Shown: one piece after another, positions 25,105 through 36,060 of the stretch
How the letters are laid out: the number at the start of each line of letters is the position of its first letter
Position numbering within the stretch: position 1 is the stretch's first letter
Assembly (NCBI GenBank): GCA_028023455.1
Contig: JAQFVV010006255.1
Location: forward strand, 682,001 to 746,000
Direction of reading: 5' to 3'
From: Epiperipatus broadwayi
Lineage: Eukaryota; Onychophora; Udeonychophora; Euonychophora; Peripatidae
Length of the DNA stretch: 64,000 bases
Program-made: the position numbers and the translations under genes
Notes under the pieces: model-generated
The model's database searches: none
What the model saw: only the letters and a program-made list of their open reading frames with translations
What the model was told of the DNA's origin: nothing

Positions 25105-27065
25105 CTTGTTTCTTTAATCAAAAATGATTTTAATAATATTATATCTTTAATAAAATATAATAAATAATTAGAAATTTAGTCTATGGAGTTCATAATTTAA
25201 CTCAGTAATAGGTCTTGTAATACTACAAAACTATGTTACTATTAATTCATTCTGGGTTTAGCACTGCATTTTTGATGTTTTCGCATAGTAATCAGAAACT
25301 AATTAATGCATTAAGCATTATGAACAAAATTTATACATTATTAAGTTTCATACTTTTATTTTTATTTCAATACTTTTAGGATGCTCATTTATTGTGCATT
25401 TTCAATTAGTAATGAACCATGCCTCCTTGATTATTCTTTTTAATTTTTTTTTACAAATATAAAATCTCATTTGTGCTTAAAAACATGCTGCCTGGTCTCC
25501 ATTTTATGACAAAAATATAGAAATATACAGAGGGTTTGTCAAGGCCCTATTATATAAATGTATATATAGTGTTATTCTACAACCCAGATTTGCTCTGATC
25601 TTATCAGTGTCTTCAAATGAACAATTTTTTTCAAAATATTTGATTCAAGAAATCATATTTTAATGATCCAGCTTTTGCATTCTATATTTGATATCGTTTA
25701 ACATTGTATTAAGGAGTCAAGAATCTTTATAACTTAAATTAATAACATTTTGGCATCTTTTTAATAGATATATTTATTCTAATATAAAAAATACTAAAAT
25801 CCATCTACATTTTTTTCTTATTTGTATTACCATTTTTTATATAATGTTTACTAAATCTATATGTCTTCACATAGATCCATAGTAAAATATGATGATTGTA
25901 ATTACTAACTTACAGCATATACGTGTACATTTAAATAAAACACACATTTGTAAATGCACATAAATTAATATGCTTTTTTTCGCGCGACATATTATTAAAA
26001 AAAAAAGTTTGTCTCCTTTGCAAAAATAGTGAAGTTTGATACATTTAAGTAAATAAATAAATTTTAATAAATGTACATATTCCCAAGTTAATAAATTATA
26101 AATGACATTGTTCAAATGTAATTTTACTTTTTCATTTTGATATAAAAATATCAGCTGTCACTTAAATGACATTTGATTTCATATTTCAAAAAGCATTAAT
26201 TTGATACTTTTATAAATATGTATAATACATATATATATACTGTATATAAAGCAATTTTTTGTATTTATATTGGGAAAAGTGTAAAAAAAAACTAAATTCC
26301 AATCTTTATTTTCAGCTGGTATATAAATAATTTTTAAATGAATATTGTTAACAGTAGAAACGCATCCAAATTTTATTATAAAATATAGATGCCTGCAATT
26401 TGTCAAAATTTGTAACATAAAACCCAATAAATCAATTATTGCATAAATTTAATAAACTAGATTTTAACTAAATTTGTTAGCTCCGGTAATAAAAATCTTG
26501 AAGTTAATATAGATTCCGATCACAATTTAGGAACAAAGTGACAATTAATTTTAAAATAATAAATTATATGTGGGTGTATATAAAACCAATTGTTTGATTT
26601 GCTAAATTGTATGTACAAATGTTATAATATTTTCTAAATAAAATAGATTTGAGCATTGTCTCCACCAAGAATTGGAATTTGTTTATATTCCTTTAAAACC
26701 AACGACTATATAATATTAAAATATATTTATTTATAACAATGTTATTTATATCACCAATTCTGTAAGTTTAATGTAAATAAAAATTATAAAGTGCATTCAT
26801 TATCTATTAAAAAAATTATAACCAATTTAGATTTCGCGGTATCTTTAGAAACTCAAAACAAAAAATGTTTGAATATTTTTAAAAATCGAAAAATAAATTG
26901 AGATAAAAAACGTCTTAAATTTTTCATTCTTAATAAAATTATAATATCTTTAAGTCCAACTAAAACGTTGACATATTTTACCTTGTATCAAAAATAATTT
27001 TTTAATATTGTTATAATTATAATAGAAGAGAACCACAAAATCAAAAATGTTTAGTCATAATACAC
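25105..27065. other. AT-rich DNA, no gene seen
   Basis: No supported feature. Two 82-codon minus-strand frames (25867-26115, 26179-26427) are rich in Ile, Leu, Phe, Tyr and Cys and lack any recognisable domain. Confidence 0.5.
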
Positions 27066-27220
27066 CCTATTAAACATCACATAATCACCTTTGTTTATGT
27101 TTGCTCATAACTTATTAAAACAGGAAGAACTCTCCATATAGTAGTACCACTCAGTGCAAGCTAGAGTAATCAATGAATGCCAGAAGACTTCTGCATAAAA
27201 TCCCTATCTAGTGCCTACTC

Positions 27221-27279
27221 ATCCAATATTTCCAGACTAGTTTCTAGCTTGTGGCTTTTACCAGTGAGGAGCCTTGGAT
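27221..27279 (-). ncRNA. Decayed hammerhead ribozyme motif (B1 left unit)
   Basis: Minus strand: stem I halves ATCCAA and TTGGAT pair, stem II is AGC-loop-GCT, GAAAC and the ACTAGTC stem III/cleavage segment are intact, but CUGAUGA has become CTGGTAA. Inactive. Confidence 0.65.
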
Positions 27280-27598
27280 CTAAGAGATCTTAGGATGTAA
27301 TGCAACCCTCCAGCAGCCACCTTTTATCTGTACTTAACTACAAACTATGAGAATAAAATTGAAAACAATAATAATTTCAATCCAAGCTCATTAGCTTATA
27401 TAGTCATATAGGTCTGACCTCGGTTCAGTACCCATACATTTTGGTATCTTTGGTTTTTTAGTAACCATAGCCACCATTATTCTATTAGGCAGGATTGGCA
27501 TTAAACCACTAAACATCACATGATCACCATTTCTTATGCTTGCTCATTATAAGCAAGCATAAGAAATTGTGATTGTGTGATGTTTAGTGGTTAAATAT

Positions 27599-27654
27599 CA
27601 ATTCTGCTCCTTACTGATGAAAGCCACAAGCTAGAAACTAGTCTGGGGATATTG
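27599..27654 (+). ncRNA. Type I hammerhead ribozyme motif, both boxes intact (B1)
   Basis: A self-cleaving RNA fold. CTGATGA lies at 27614-27620 and GAAA at 27634-27637. Stem II is AGC/GCT around CACAA, a compensatory change from GGC/GCC in the other copies. The stem III segment ACTAGT is a palindrome; predicted cleavage follows the C of GTC at 27643. Inner stem I pairs CCTTA with TGGGG (including G-U pairs) and the outer part pairs CAAT with ATTG. The base of stem II is an A-A mismatch, which may weaken it. Confidence 0.7.
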
Positions 27655-27763
27655 GATGAGTAGGCACTAGATAGGTATTTTATGTCCAAGCCTTCTGGAA
27701 TCCATTGATTATTCTAGCTTGCACTGAGTGGCACTACTGTATGGAGAGTTTTGCCTGTTTTAA

Positions 27764-28559
27764 TATGCGATATTGGTAATATTTAATATCTAAAAATGAA
27801 AAAAGTCTAAAATTGAAAAGGATAGTTTTATCATTTCTAATGATATTACAAATGTAAAAAAAGCCACACTACTTAAAAACTAGTTCCAAAAGTAAATTTG
27901 TTTTATGTAATATAATAATGTTCTTTTATCATTTATATATGATTATTATTGTATTCATTATATTTATAAAAATTAATCATATATTCATATCTTGTAAAAG
28001 AAGATTTAGAAATCTTTGTCTGTTTTATCTATTTTCTATTGAAATACTAAATATTAAATTTTTTAAATGCATTTTAGAGTAAAAGACTCGTAGTTGTTCA
28101 GGGAAAAAGCTAGATTGATATTCAACACATAGTTTAAAATATTTAATTTACCTTTCACAAATGTAGAAATATCTAGGAAAAGATATCTAAAAATAACCTA
28201 TCTCAAAAAATCTGTTAGAATATCATGTCCAATGAAATGCTTATTTATGCAGTCAAAAATAGTATAATATCCTTAATGATAATAGTGATAAAGTAGGAGA
28301 TAGCTATAATAATAAAAACAAGAATATGGATTTAAATCACCCTCCCAAATATTATGACATTTTTAGCAATGCCGTCTATGAATAAATATAAATTGTAACT
28401 TCAAACAGCTGATTTGAAAGACTATTTGAAGTTCGGACTTATATTTGGTCACAGAAGGTTTTACTGAAATATCACAACATTTGTGAGGATGATTTGAATA
28501 TTGTCTATTTAATTTTCAGCTAATGATATCCATTGGAATATTTTCATATATATATATAT
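27764..28559. other. AT-rich DNA, no gene seen
   Basis: Nothing recognised; ends in an (AT)n run into which the LTR retrotransposon inserted. Confidence 0.5.
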
Positions 28560-29300
28560 TGAAACAGACATTCTGTTCCTCATATAAATATTCAAAAGAC
28601 CCCCCCCCATTTAAAAACGTCTAGCGTGATTCAGTCTAATTGGGAACGCAATAAATTTTGATTTGTTTAAAAAAAAAATCATATTTTTAATTTTGAGATT
28701 GATGAATTTGAATAAAATGTTATATCGTCTTATTTTTTTTTTTATCTGTCTCAATAAAAAAAAAAGAAATTAATTATCCAATCATTAAAAAGAAAGAAAA
28801 AAGATACTTGAGTTAAACTGAGGCAGTATTCAAATTAGGCACGTCGTTAAAAAAAAAAAAAAAAGGAACTTTCGTCTTACACAGAGAAGCAGAACATATT
28901 GAATTTTTATTTAAAAAAGAAAGTGTATTACTTAATCCTTTTGACAAATTAAAATATAGCTTTAACTAAACGTGAAAATGGAAAAAGAAAACTTTGCTAG
29001 AGTAATTATAATAACAATGGGGTAATTTAGCGGCTTCACTCTCTCCACGCTGTGCCATGACTTTCCATCGATGAAATAACCCGCCTTCTTTTGAGTAAAT
29101 TAGACTGCAAAACTGGAAGGTAATTTTTATAAAATATTAAAACATATTTATCATACGTTATAAAGTGGAATTATGAAATAATTACATAGAATTTGTTTTG
29201 TAAAATATTAAAACATGTTTATCATACATTATAAAATGAAGTTATGAAATAGTTATACGCAAATTTATTTATAAAAATATTTGAACGTATTTACTATATA

Positions 29301-30000
29301 AATTATAAATGCCTCAATTATCAAATGATAAATGCTCTACAAACCAAGAATTGCTGAGTTCAAATGTCTACCAATCGGTAATAATTAATAAAATGATGAA
29401 ATGCTGTATAAATCATAAATACTTGACTGCTTCTAAGCTTCTTATAATGTAACAGAGTTTATGTGTAAGAATATACTTCTATATTTGGCTAAATTATAAA
29501 TGCCTCAATTATCAAATGATAAATGCTCTACAAACCAAGAATTTCTGAGTTCAAATGTCTACCAATCAGTAATAATTAATAAAATGATGAAATGCTGTAT
29601 AAATCATAAATACTTGACTGCTTCTAAGCTTCTTATAATGTAACAGAGTTTATGTGTAAGAATATACTTCTATATTTGGCTAAATTATAAATGCCTCATT
29701 TATCAAATGATAAATGCTCTACAAACCAAGAATTGTTGAGTTCAAATGTCTACCAATCGGTAATAATTAATAAAATGATGAAATGCTGTATAAATCATAA
29801 ATACTTGACTGCTTCTAAGCTTCTTATAATGTAACAGAGTTTATGTATAAGAATATACTTTTATATTTGACTAAATTATAAATGCTTTAATTACCAAATG
29901 ATGAATACTCCACAAACCAAGAATTGCTGAATTTAAATGTTTACCAATCAGTAATAATTCATAATGAAATGTTATATAAATCATAAATGCTTAACTGCTA
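29301..30000 (+). repeat. 191-bp tandem repeat in the 5' LTR (about 3.7 units)
   Basis: Units begin AAATTATAAATGCC at about 29300, 29491, 29682 and 29872. The first three are nearly identical and the last is more diverged and incomplete. The 3' LTR has the same unit number (34111, 34302, 34493, 34684). Confidence 0.9.
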
Positions 30001-30034
30001 CCAGGCTTCTTCTCATAAAGGAATACAAAAATAA

Positions 30035-30520
30035 ACTATTGTTGAATTTAAATGAATTCAAAATGAACTATTGTTGAATTAGAATATTTCCAAGCTTCTT
30101 CTCATAAATGGATTCAAAATGAATTATTGTTAAATTAGAATAATTCCAAGCTTCTTCTCATAAATGGATTCAAAATGAATTATTGTTAATTAGAATATTT
30201 CAAGCTCTCCATAAATGGATTCAAAATGAATTATTGTTGAATTAGAATAATTCCAAGCTTCTTCTCATAAATGGATTCAAAATGAATTATTGTTGAATTA
30301 GAATATTTCCAAGCTTCTTCTCATAAATGGATTCAAAATGAATTATTGTTGAATTAGAATATTTCCAAGCTTTTTCTCATAAATGAATTCAAAATGAATT
30401 ATTGTTGAATTAGAATATTTCCAAGCTTCTTCTAATAAATGAATTCAAAATGAACTATTATTGAATTGACTATTTCCAAGCTTTTTCTCATAATTGAATT
30501 TGTAAATGAATTATTGATAA
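30035..30520 (+). repeat. 56-bp minisatellite in the 5' LTR (about 8 units)
   Basis: Units carry CCAAGCTTCTTCTCATAAA then GATTCAAAATGAATTATTG and GAATTAGAATA; unit starts include 30090 and 30146. One unit near 30200 has lost several bases. Confidence 0.85.
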
Positions 30521-31006
30521 AAAAAAAAAGGGAACTGCTTCTAACTCTTTTATAAGTAAAATAAAAATGAGTTATCATGTGGATAGAAGTGAATTTCGTT
30601 AGAAATTGCAAATTTAATTGTTATTTAATAAATTTTTTGTTACTAAAAATTAAATTGGTTATCCAGTTCAGTTTTGTTTGTTTTATCGCATCACTCACCA
30701 ATTATAGCACTGATTCATGAAAATCTCATGCATTCCTGAGCTACGTCTGACATAACTAGACCCAGGCCAGTCAAGTTGTAGTAATACGGAACTCTAATGG
30801 CACTGTTTGGAAAACCAAACATATAAATGTTTAGATGTTCACAGTCTCTATAGTACTACATCCTCTGATGAGCAGGAAATATTGTTGTAGGAGGCATTAA
30901 CATCTGCATTAGGAATGTCAATTGATAGTTCCTTCCTACAGCATGCTCATCAGAAAATTGTTACAACTGATGTAATAAAAGGGTTGTACGTGGGTCCGGT
31001 TACATT

Positions 31007-31024
31007 TGGTGCCCAACGTGGGGC
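31007..31024 (+). promoter_or_regulatory. Primer-binding site for tRNA-Lys
   Basis: TGGTGCCCAACGTGGGGC starts two bases after the 5' LTR. It matches the complement of the 3' end of animal tRNA-Lys(CUU) (TGGCGCCCAACGTGGGGC) at 17 of 18 positions, marking the minus-strand DNA start. Confidence 0.85.
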
Positions 31025-31276
31025 TTTATCCAGCTAGCCTAACCATAGGCACCTATTACATTGTCACCTTACTGTGAGGCCTTATCTGGCATAGGCCGGT
31101 TAATTTGCCACCCTATTGTGAGGTCCGATCTAGTTAGCCTACTCATAGGTATAAGCAGATCATGATTCTGTGATATGAACAGTGCATATGATGTAGTGAT
31201 GTAATTTGTTCAGGAAGGTTAAAAAAATAAAAGTTTAAAAGAAAAACAAAACAAAAATGAATGGCATAAAGAATGA

Positions 31277-31477
31277 AACAGGCATTTCAAAGAAGATGGA
31301 GTAAGGTCATGGTGTGGATGGAGAGAGAAGCTTACTGATTCAGAAAACAAAGGAGAAATGGTAAACATGGAGGCTCAAAAAACAGAAAAAATAGCTATGA
31401 TAGCTCAGATAATAGAAGTTATAAAAGCAGACCAAAAGAAGAGACAAACAAAGAGAAGAAGATATCAAACAAAGAGA
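31277..31477 (+). CDS. N-terminal part of the retrotransposon protein, other frame
   Basis: This frame is open from 31277 and contains ATG codons at 31358 and 31367 (MVNMEAQKTEKIAMIAQIIE), then KADQKK. It overlaps the longer frame from 31425 on and ends soon after. The heptad-like pattern of hydrophobic residues suggests a helical start. Joining it to the long frame needs a one-base shift around 31437, where the sequence is AAAAGAAGAGAC. This may be a frameshift mutation or a programmed slip. The function is unknown; a Gag-like role is inferred from its position behind the primer site. Confidence 0.5.
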
Positions 31478-32723
31478 AGAATATAACCAAAAATGGGATA
31501 AACAAAGAGAAGAAGATATCAAACAAAGAGAAGAAGATATCAAACAAAGAGAAGAATATAACCAAAAATGGGATAAACAAAGAGAAGAAGATATCAAACA
31601 AAGAGAAGAATATAACCAAAAATGGGATAAACAAAGAGAAGAAGATATCAAACAAAGAGAAGAATATAACAAGCAAGCAATAGAAGCAAACCAAAGAATA
31701 GAAAAACGAATTAAAGAAGCATTCAAAAATCAGAATGAAAAGTTAAACCAGTTGATAAAGGAAATAATTCAACCTAAAAAATTGGATGAGGAGGAAACTT
31801 TGGAATTTCCAACCAAAGATATTTTAAAGAAATCACAAATTGAATATCCTATTACTGATGAAGCAAAATTTGAGATTGTTAAAAAGGAAGAAATTGAAAT
31901 TACAAAGAGTGATCTTGAAATTGTTGGTCTACCTTCAGAAAAAAATCTGATTGTGGAATATGCCTTTAAAATTGAAAAGAAAGAAGTATATGCAGAAGCT
32001 GAAAATGAAATAGTATCGAACACAGCAAAAGAATTTCAAACGGATGAAAATGAATCTAATAAAGCAAAATTAAAATCTTCTAATCTTCAAGAAGATGAAA
32101 AACATGAAAATGAACATAATCGAAAACTTAATTCTCATATAACTAAGGAACTGTCCAATATAGGAGAAAATGTTTCAGAAAAATTGTCTGATATATGCTA
32201 TGAAATAGTAACAGAGATAGAGAAAGAAACCATAAATTGGAAAGAAAAGTGTGTTAGTCCTCAGCCATATATAAAAATTATAAACAAAAGCTTAAACTCA
32301 AATCAAAGATTGAGTACAGAAAAAAAATATATAAAGACAGTTATTAAAAATATAGTTGCTTACGCAGGAAAAGACACCAAAAAGGAATCTGAAAACTCGG
32401 GATTTATCAGTGTGAAAGAAATTAAACAACAAGAAATCTTTGCAAATACCAAAAAAGTAATTACTATGGCAGAAGAACCATTTAAAAAGAAACTTTTATA
32501 TAAAAATGAAGTACCACCATGGAAGAGGAACAGGAGAAAATTCACGGATGGTGTTCATGGTCCATATCGGACGCGTATAATTAGAAGATCAAACAGTAAC
32601 AATGATCTCCAAAGAAAATACAGAAGTGAAGAAGCAAGACATCACAGTAATGTTAAACATGATAAATTTTCAACAAAGAGACGATCCAGAAGTATGTCAC
32701 CTCATAATACAAGAGGGCTATAG
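31425..32723 (+). CDS. Lys/Glu-rich, Gag-like protein of the LTR retrotransposon
   Basis: Open from 31425 to the stop at 32721-32723 (432 codons), with no ATG in the first part; translation probably enters from the overlapping frame starting at 31358. Residues from about 7 to 80 are an in-frame tandem repeat built of KQREEDI and KQREEYNQKWD modules, expected to form a long charged helix or coiled coil. The middle 220 residues are acidic and lysine-rich with low complexity. The last 80 are strongly basic (VPPWKRNRRKF, RTRIIRRS, STKRRSRSMS), suited to binding RNA. There is no zinc knuckle, protease or polymerase motif. Its place as the only frame between primer site and 3' LTR suggests a structural, Gag-like role. 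A minus-strand Ser/Leu-rich frame opposite the repeat is a shadow. Confidence 0.65.
   Translation, partial: KQTKRRDKQREEDIKQREEYNQKWDKQREEDIKQREEDIKQREEYNQKWDKQREEDIKQREEYNQKWDKQREEDIKQREEYNKQAIEANQRIEKRIKEAFKNQNEKLNQLIKEIIQPKKLDEEETLEFPTKDILKKSQIEYPITDEAKFEIVKKEEIEITKSDLEIVGLPSEKNLIVEYAFKIEKKEVYAEAENEIVSNTAKEFQTDENESNKAKLKSSNLQEDEKHENEHNRKLNSHITKELSNIGENVSEKLSDICYEIVTEIEKETINWKEKCVSPQPYIKIINKSLNSNQRLSTEKKYIKTVIKNIVAYAGKDTKKESENSGFISVKEIKQQEIFANTKKVITMAEEPFKKKLLYKNEVPPWKRNRRKFTDGVHGPYRTRIIRRSNSNNDLQRKYRSEEARHHSNVKHDKFSTKRRSRSMSPHNTRGL
31446..31670 (+). repeat. In-frame 54-bp coding minisatellite
   Basis: A 21-bp module (AAACAAAGAGAAGAAGATAT + C) and a 33-bp module ending CAAAAATGGGAT alternate; all lengths are multiples of three, so copy changes keep the frame. 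One 21-bp module is doubled at about 31510-31550. Confidence 0.9.
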
Positions 32724-33012
32724 GAGAACTGATCATGATCCTTAGTCTCCCAAACCAGATTACAGTTATAATTCAGAATAAAATAGAGATAGCTAATGGA
32801 AAAAGTTTGTGAGTGTGATGTAGTGATACATGAACTTGTGTTTTTCATGTTGAGATGGTGGATGATTGAGCAGAGCTGCTTGGATGCATTGTGTTATGAT
32901 GCTCTGAAGTATATGCTCGGCACTATCCAGACCTGGATGTTGTGCTCCAAGAGTAGTCCAGCAGTGCGTGTATATAGGTCTCATGTATAGGCCTTGGTCT
33001 CATGGATAGGCC

Positions 33013-33120
33013 AAATGATAGCCCCTAAGACTCACCGAAGCTGAGCAGGGTTGGCTGAGTGCCAAATTGATTTTTTTTCTCTGGCTCCTATTCTTGGTTG
33101 GATGATACTTCTAGGTACAA
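33013..33120 (+). ncRNA. 5S rRNA-like stretch inside the retrotransposon
   Basis: CTCACCGAAGCTGAGCAGGG at 33031-33050 closely resembles the 5S rRNA region with the internal A-box (CTCGGAAGCTAAGCAGGGT), followed by TTGG; a TTGGTTGGATGATACTTC segment at 33095-33112 vaguely recalls the C-box region (ACTTGGATGGGAGACC). A T-rich insert of about 35 bp separates them. It is not a full 5S gene. It may be an acquired fragment or pol III promoter, as known from plant Cassandra elements, or a coincidence. Confidence 0.35.
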
Positions 33121-33355
33121 GAGAGGTAGTGCTTAAAAATGAGATATTTTCTCGTGACGTCATGAGACGGTGTGTACTGGTAGTTTGTGCTCGGCCATCT
33201 ATTTGTCCCAGCATTGGAGGCTATGGTTCATGTATTCACTTTTCCAGCTCATCTTACTCATTCATCAGCATATCTAAAACCAGGCAGTACTGAGAAATAA
33301 TGTGTATAGTATGTGGAATGAAATCGTATTTCCAGGCGATTTCATCCCAAAATTT

Positions 33356-33367
33356 GGTGAGGGGTAA
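33356..33367 (+). promoter_or_regulatory. Polypurine tract
   Basis: GGTGAGGGGTAA abuts the TG that opens the 3' LTR, the usual position of the plus-strand DNA primer. Confidence 0.7.
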
Positions 33368-36054
33368 TGAAACAGATATTCTGTTCCTCATATAAATATT
33401 CAAAAGACCCCCCCCCCATTTAAAAACGTCTAGCATTCAGTCTAATTGGGAACACAATAAATTTTGATTTGTTTAAAAAAAAATCATATTTTTAATTTTG
33501 AGATTGATGAATTTGAATAAAATGTTATATCGTCTTATTTTATTTTATTTTTTTATCTGTCTCAATAAAAAAAAAAGAAATTAATTATCCAATCATTAAA
33601 AAGAAAGAAAAAAGATACTTGAGTTAAACTGAGGCAGTATTCAAATTAGGCACGTCGTTAAAAAAAAAAAAAAAGGAACTTTCGTCTTACACAGAGAAGC
33701 AGAACATATTGAATTTTTCTTTTAAAAAAGAAAGTGTATTACTTAATCCTTTTGACAAATTAAAATATAGCTTTAACTAAACGTGAAAATGGAAAAAGAA
33801 AACTTTGCTAGAGGAATTATAATAACAATGGGGTAATTTAGCGGCTTCACTCTCTCCACGCTGTGCCATGACTTTCCATCGATGAAATAACCCGCCTTCT
33901 TTTGAGTAAATTAGACTGCAAAACTGGAAGGTAATTTTTATAAAATATTAAAACATATTTATCATACATTATAAAGTGGAATTATGAAATAATTACATAG
34001 AATTTGTTTTGTAAAATATTAAAACATGTTTATCATACGTTATAAAATGAAGTTATGAAATAGTTATACGCAAATTTATTTATAAAAATATTTGAATGTA
34101 TTTACTATATAAATTATAAATGCCTCAATTATCAAATGATAAATGCTCTACAAACCAAGAATTGCTGAGTTCAAATGTCTACCAATCGGTAATAATTAAT
34201 AAAATGATGAAATTCTGTATAAATCACAAATACTTGACTGCTTCTAAGCTTCTTATAATGTAACAGAGTTTATGTGTAAGAATATACTTCTATATTTGGC
34301 TAAATTATAAATGCCTCAATTATCAAATGATAAATGCTCTACAAACCAAGAATTGCTGAGTTCAAATGTCTACCAATCGGTAATAATTAATAAAATGATG
34401 AAATGCTGTATAAATCATAAATACTTGACTGCTTCTAAGCTTCTTATAATGTAACAGAGTTTATGTGTAAGAATATACTTCTATATTTGGCTAAATTATA
34501 AATGCCTCAATTATCAAATGATAAATGCTCTACAAACCAAGAATTGTTGAGTTCAAATGTCTACCAATCGGTAATAATTAATAAAATGATGAAATGCTGT
34601 ATAAATCATAAATACTTGACTGCTTCTAAGCTTCTTATAATGTAACAGAGTTTATGTATAAGAATATACTTTTATATTTGACTAAATTATAAATGCTTTA
34701 ATTACCAAATGATGAATACTCCACAAACCAAGAATTGCTGAATTTAAATGTTTACCAATCAGTAATAATTCATAAGATAACGAAATGTTATATAAATCAT
34801 AAATGCTTAACTGCTACCAGGCTTCTTCTCATAAAGGAATACAAAAATAAACTATTGTTGAATTTAAATGAATTCAAAATGAACTATTGTTGAATTAGAA
34901 TATTTCCAAGCTTCTTCTCATAAATGGATTCAAAATGAATTATTGTTAAATTAGAATATTTCCAAGCTTCTTTTCATAAATGGATTCAAAATGAACTATT
35001 GTTGAATTAGAATATTTCCAAGCTTCTTCTCATAAATGGATTCAAAATGAATTATTGTTAAATTAGAATAATTCCAAGCTTCTTCTCATAAATGGATTCA
35101 AAATGAATTATTGTTAAATTAGAATAATTCCAAGCTTCTTCTCATAAATGGATTCAAAATGAATTATTGTTGAATTAGAATATTTCCAAGCTTCTTCTCA
35201 TAAATGGATTCAAAATGAATTATTGTTGAATTAGAATATTTCCAAGCTTCTTCTCATAAATGGATTCAAAATGAATTATTGTTGAATTAGAATAATTCCA
35301 AGCTTCTTCTCATAAATGGATTCAAAATGAATTATTGTTGAATTAGAATATTTCCAAGCTTCTTCTCATAAATGGATTCAAAATGAATTATTGTTGAATT
35401 AGAATATTTCCAAGCTTTTTCTCATAAATGAATTCAAAATGAATTATTGTTGAATTAGAATATTTCCAAGCTTCTTCTAATAAATGAATTCAAAATGAAC
35501 TATTATTGAATTGACTATTTCCAAGCTTTTTCTCATAATTGAATTTGTAAATGAATTATTGATAAAAAAAAAAAAAAGGAACTGCTTCTAACTCTTTTAT
35601 AAGTAAAATAAAAATGAGTTATCATGTGGATAGAAGTGAATTTCATTAGAAATTGCAAATTTAATTGTTATTTAATAAAAATTTTTGTTACTAAAAATTA
35701 AATTGGTTATCCAGTTGTTCAGTTTTGTTTGTTTTATCGCATCACTCACCAATTATAGCACTGATTCATGAGAATCTCATGCATTCCTGAGCTACGTCTG
35801 ACATAACTAGACCCAGGCCAATCAGGTTGTAGTAATACGGAACTCTAATGGCACTGTTTGGAAAACCAAACATATAAATTTTAGATGTTCACAGTCTCTA
35901 TAGTACTACAGCCTCTGATGAGCAGGAAATATTGTTGTAGGAGGCATTAACATCTGCATTAGGAATGTCAATTGATAGTTCCTTCCTACAGCATGCTCAT
36001 CAGAAAATTGTTACAACTGATGTAATAAAAGGGTTGTACGCGGGTCCGGTTACA
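33368..36054 (+). repeat. 3' LTR (2687 bp)
   Basis: Same ends, order and AATAAA signal (36024-36029) as the 5' LTR. It is 242 bp longer, mainly because the 56-bp minisatellite (about 34850-35565) has about 12 units instead of 8. The 191-bp repeat has the same number of units. Confidence 0.9.
34850..35565 (+). repeat. 56-bp minisatellite in the 3' LTR (about 12 units)
   Basis: Same unit as in the 5' LTR, expanded by about four copies; several adjacent units are identical by eye, indicating recent expansion. Confidence 0.85.
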
Positions 36055-36060
36055 ATATAT

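Larger units (their letters stand above)
27069..27763. repeat. Family B fold-back repeat (B1)
   Basis: Order: a unit tail (27069-27113), a nearly full unit with head TAAAACAGGAAGAACTC (27116-27549), then an inverted, internally deleted unit ending TTGCCTGTTTTA (27550-27763). The two unit tails meet head-on at 27549 as a hairpin around GCTTGCTCATTATAAGCAAG. A hammerhead motif occurs in each arm, on opposite strands. No protein is encoded. Confidence 0.85.
28560..31004 (+). repeat. 5' LTR (2445 bp)
   Basis: Starts TGAAACAGAC and ends GGTTACA, with a polyadenylation signal AATAAA at 30974-30979 about 25 bp before the end. Inside are a 191-bp tandem repeat (29301-30000) and a 56-bp tandem repeat (about 30035-30520). 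A conserved inverted pair (CTGATGAGCA at about 30866 with TGCTCATCAG at about 30944) lies near the 3' end. Confidence 0.9.
28560..36054 (+). mobile_element. Complete non-autonomous LTR retrotransposon (7.5 kb, no pol)
   Basis: Two long direct repeats, 28560-31004 and 33368-36054, begin TGAAACAGA and end GGTTACA and enclose a 2363-bp internal region. Next to the 5' LTR is a primer-binding site; before the 3' LTR is a purine tract. Both flanks read ATAT, a 4-bp duplication in an AT-rich target. The internal region holds only one Lys/Glu-rich open frame and a 5S-like stretch; there is no protease, reverse transcriptase, RNase H or integrase. It therefore depends on enzymes from a relative, probably a Ty3/gypsy-type element. 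The design (very long LTRs, short pol-less interior) recalls the large retrotransposon derivatives known from plants. The two LTRs are very similar apart from repeat copy number, so insertion seems fairly recent. Confidence 0.9.

Noticed and set aside
29301-30520. CRISPR-like or regularly spaced array
   Set aside because: Units are contiguous without spacers and the context is a eukaryotic LTR, so these are ordinary tandem repeats.
30862-30955. CTGATGAGCA and its complement inside the LTR, followed by GGAAAT, as another hammerhead
   Set aside because: Only four bases separate the two boxes on the plus strand, so no stem II is possible; on the minus strand the second box is not GAAA. It is simply an inverted pair in the LTR.
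31340-31726. Minus-strand Ser/Leu/Phe-rich frames as membrane proteins
   Set aside because: They are antisense to the coding minisatellite of the retrotransposon protein, whose strand is fixed by primer site and purine tract.
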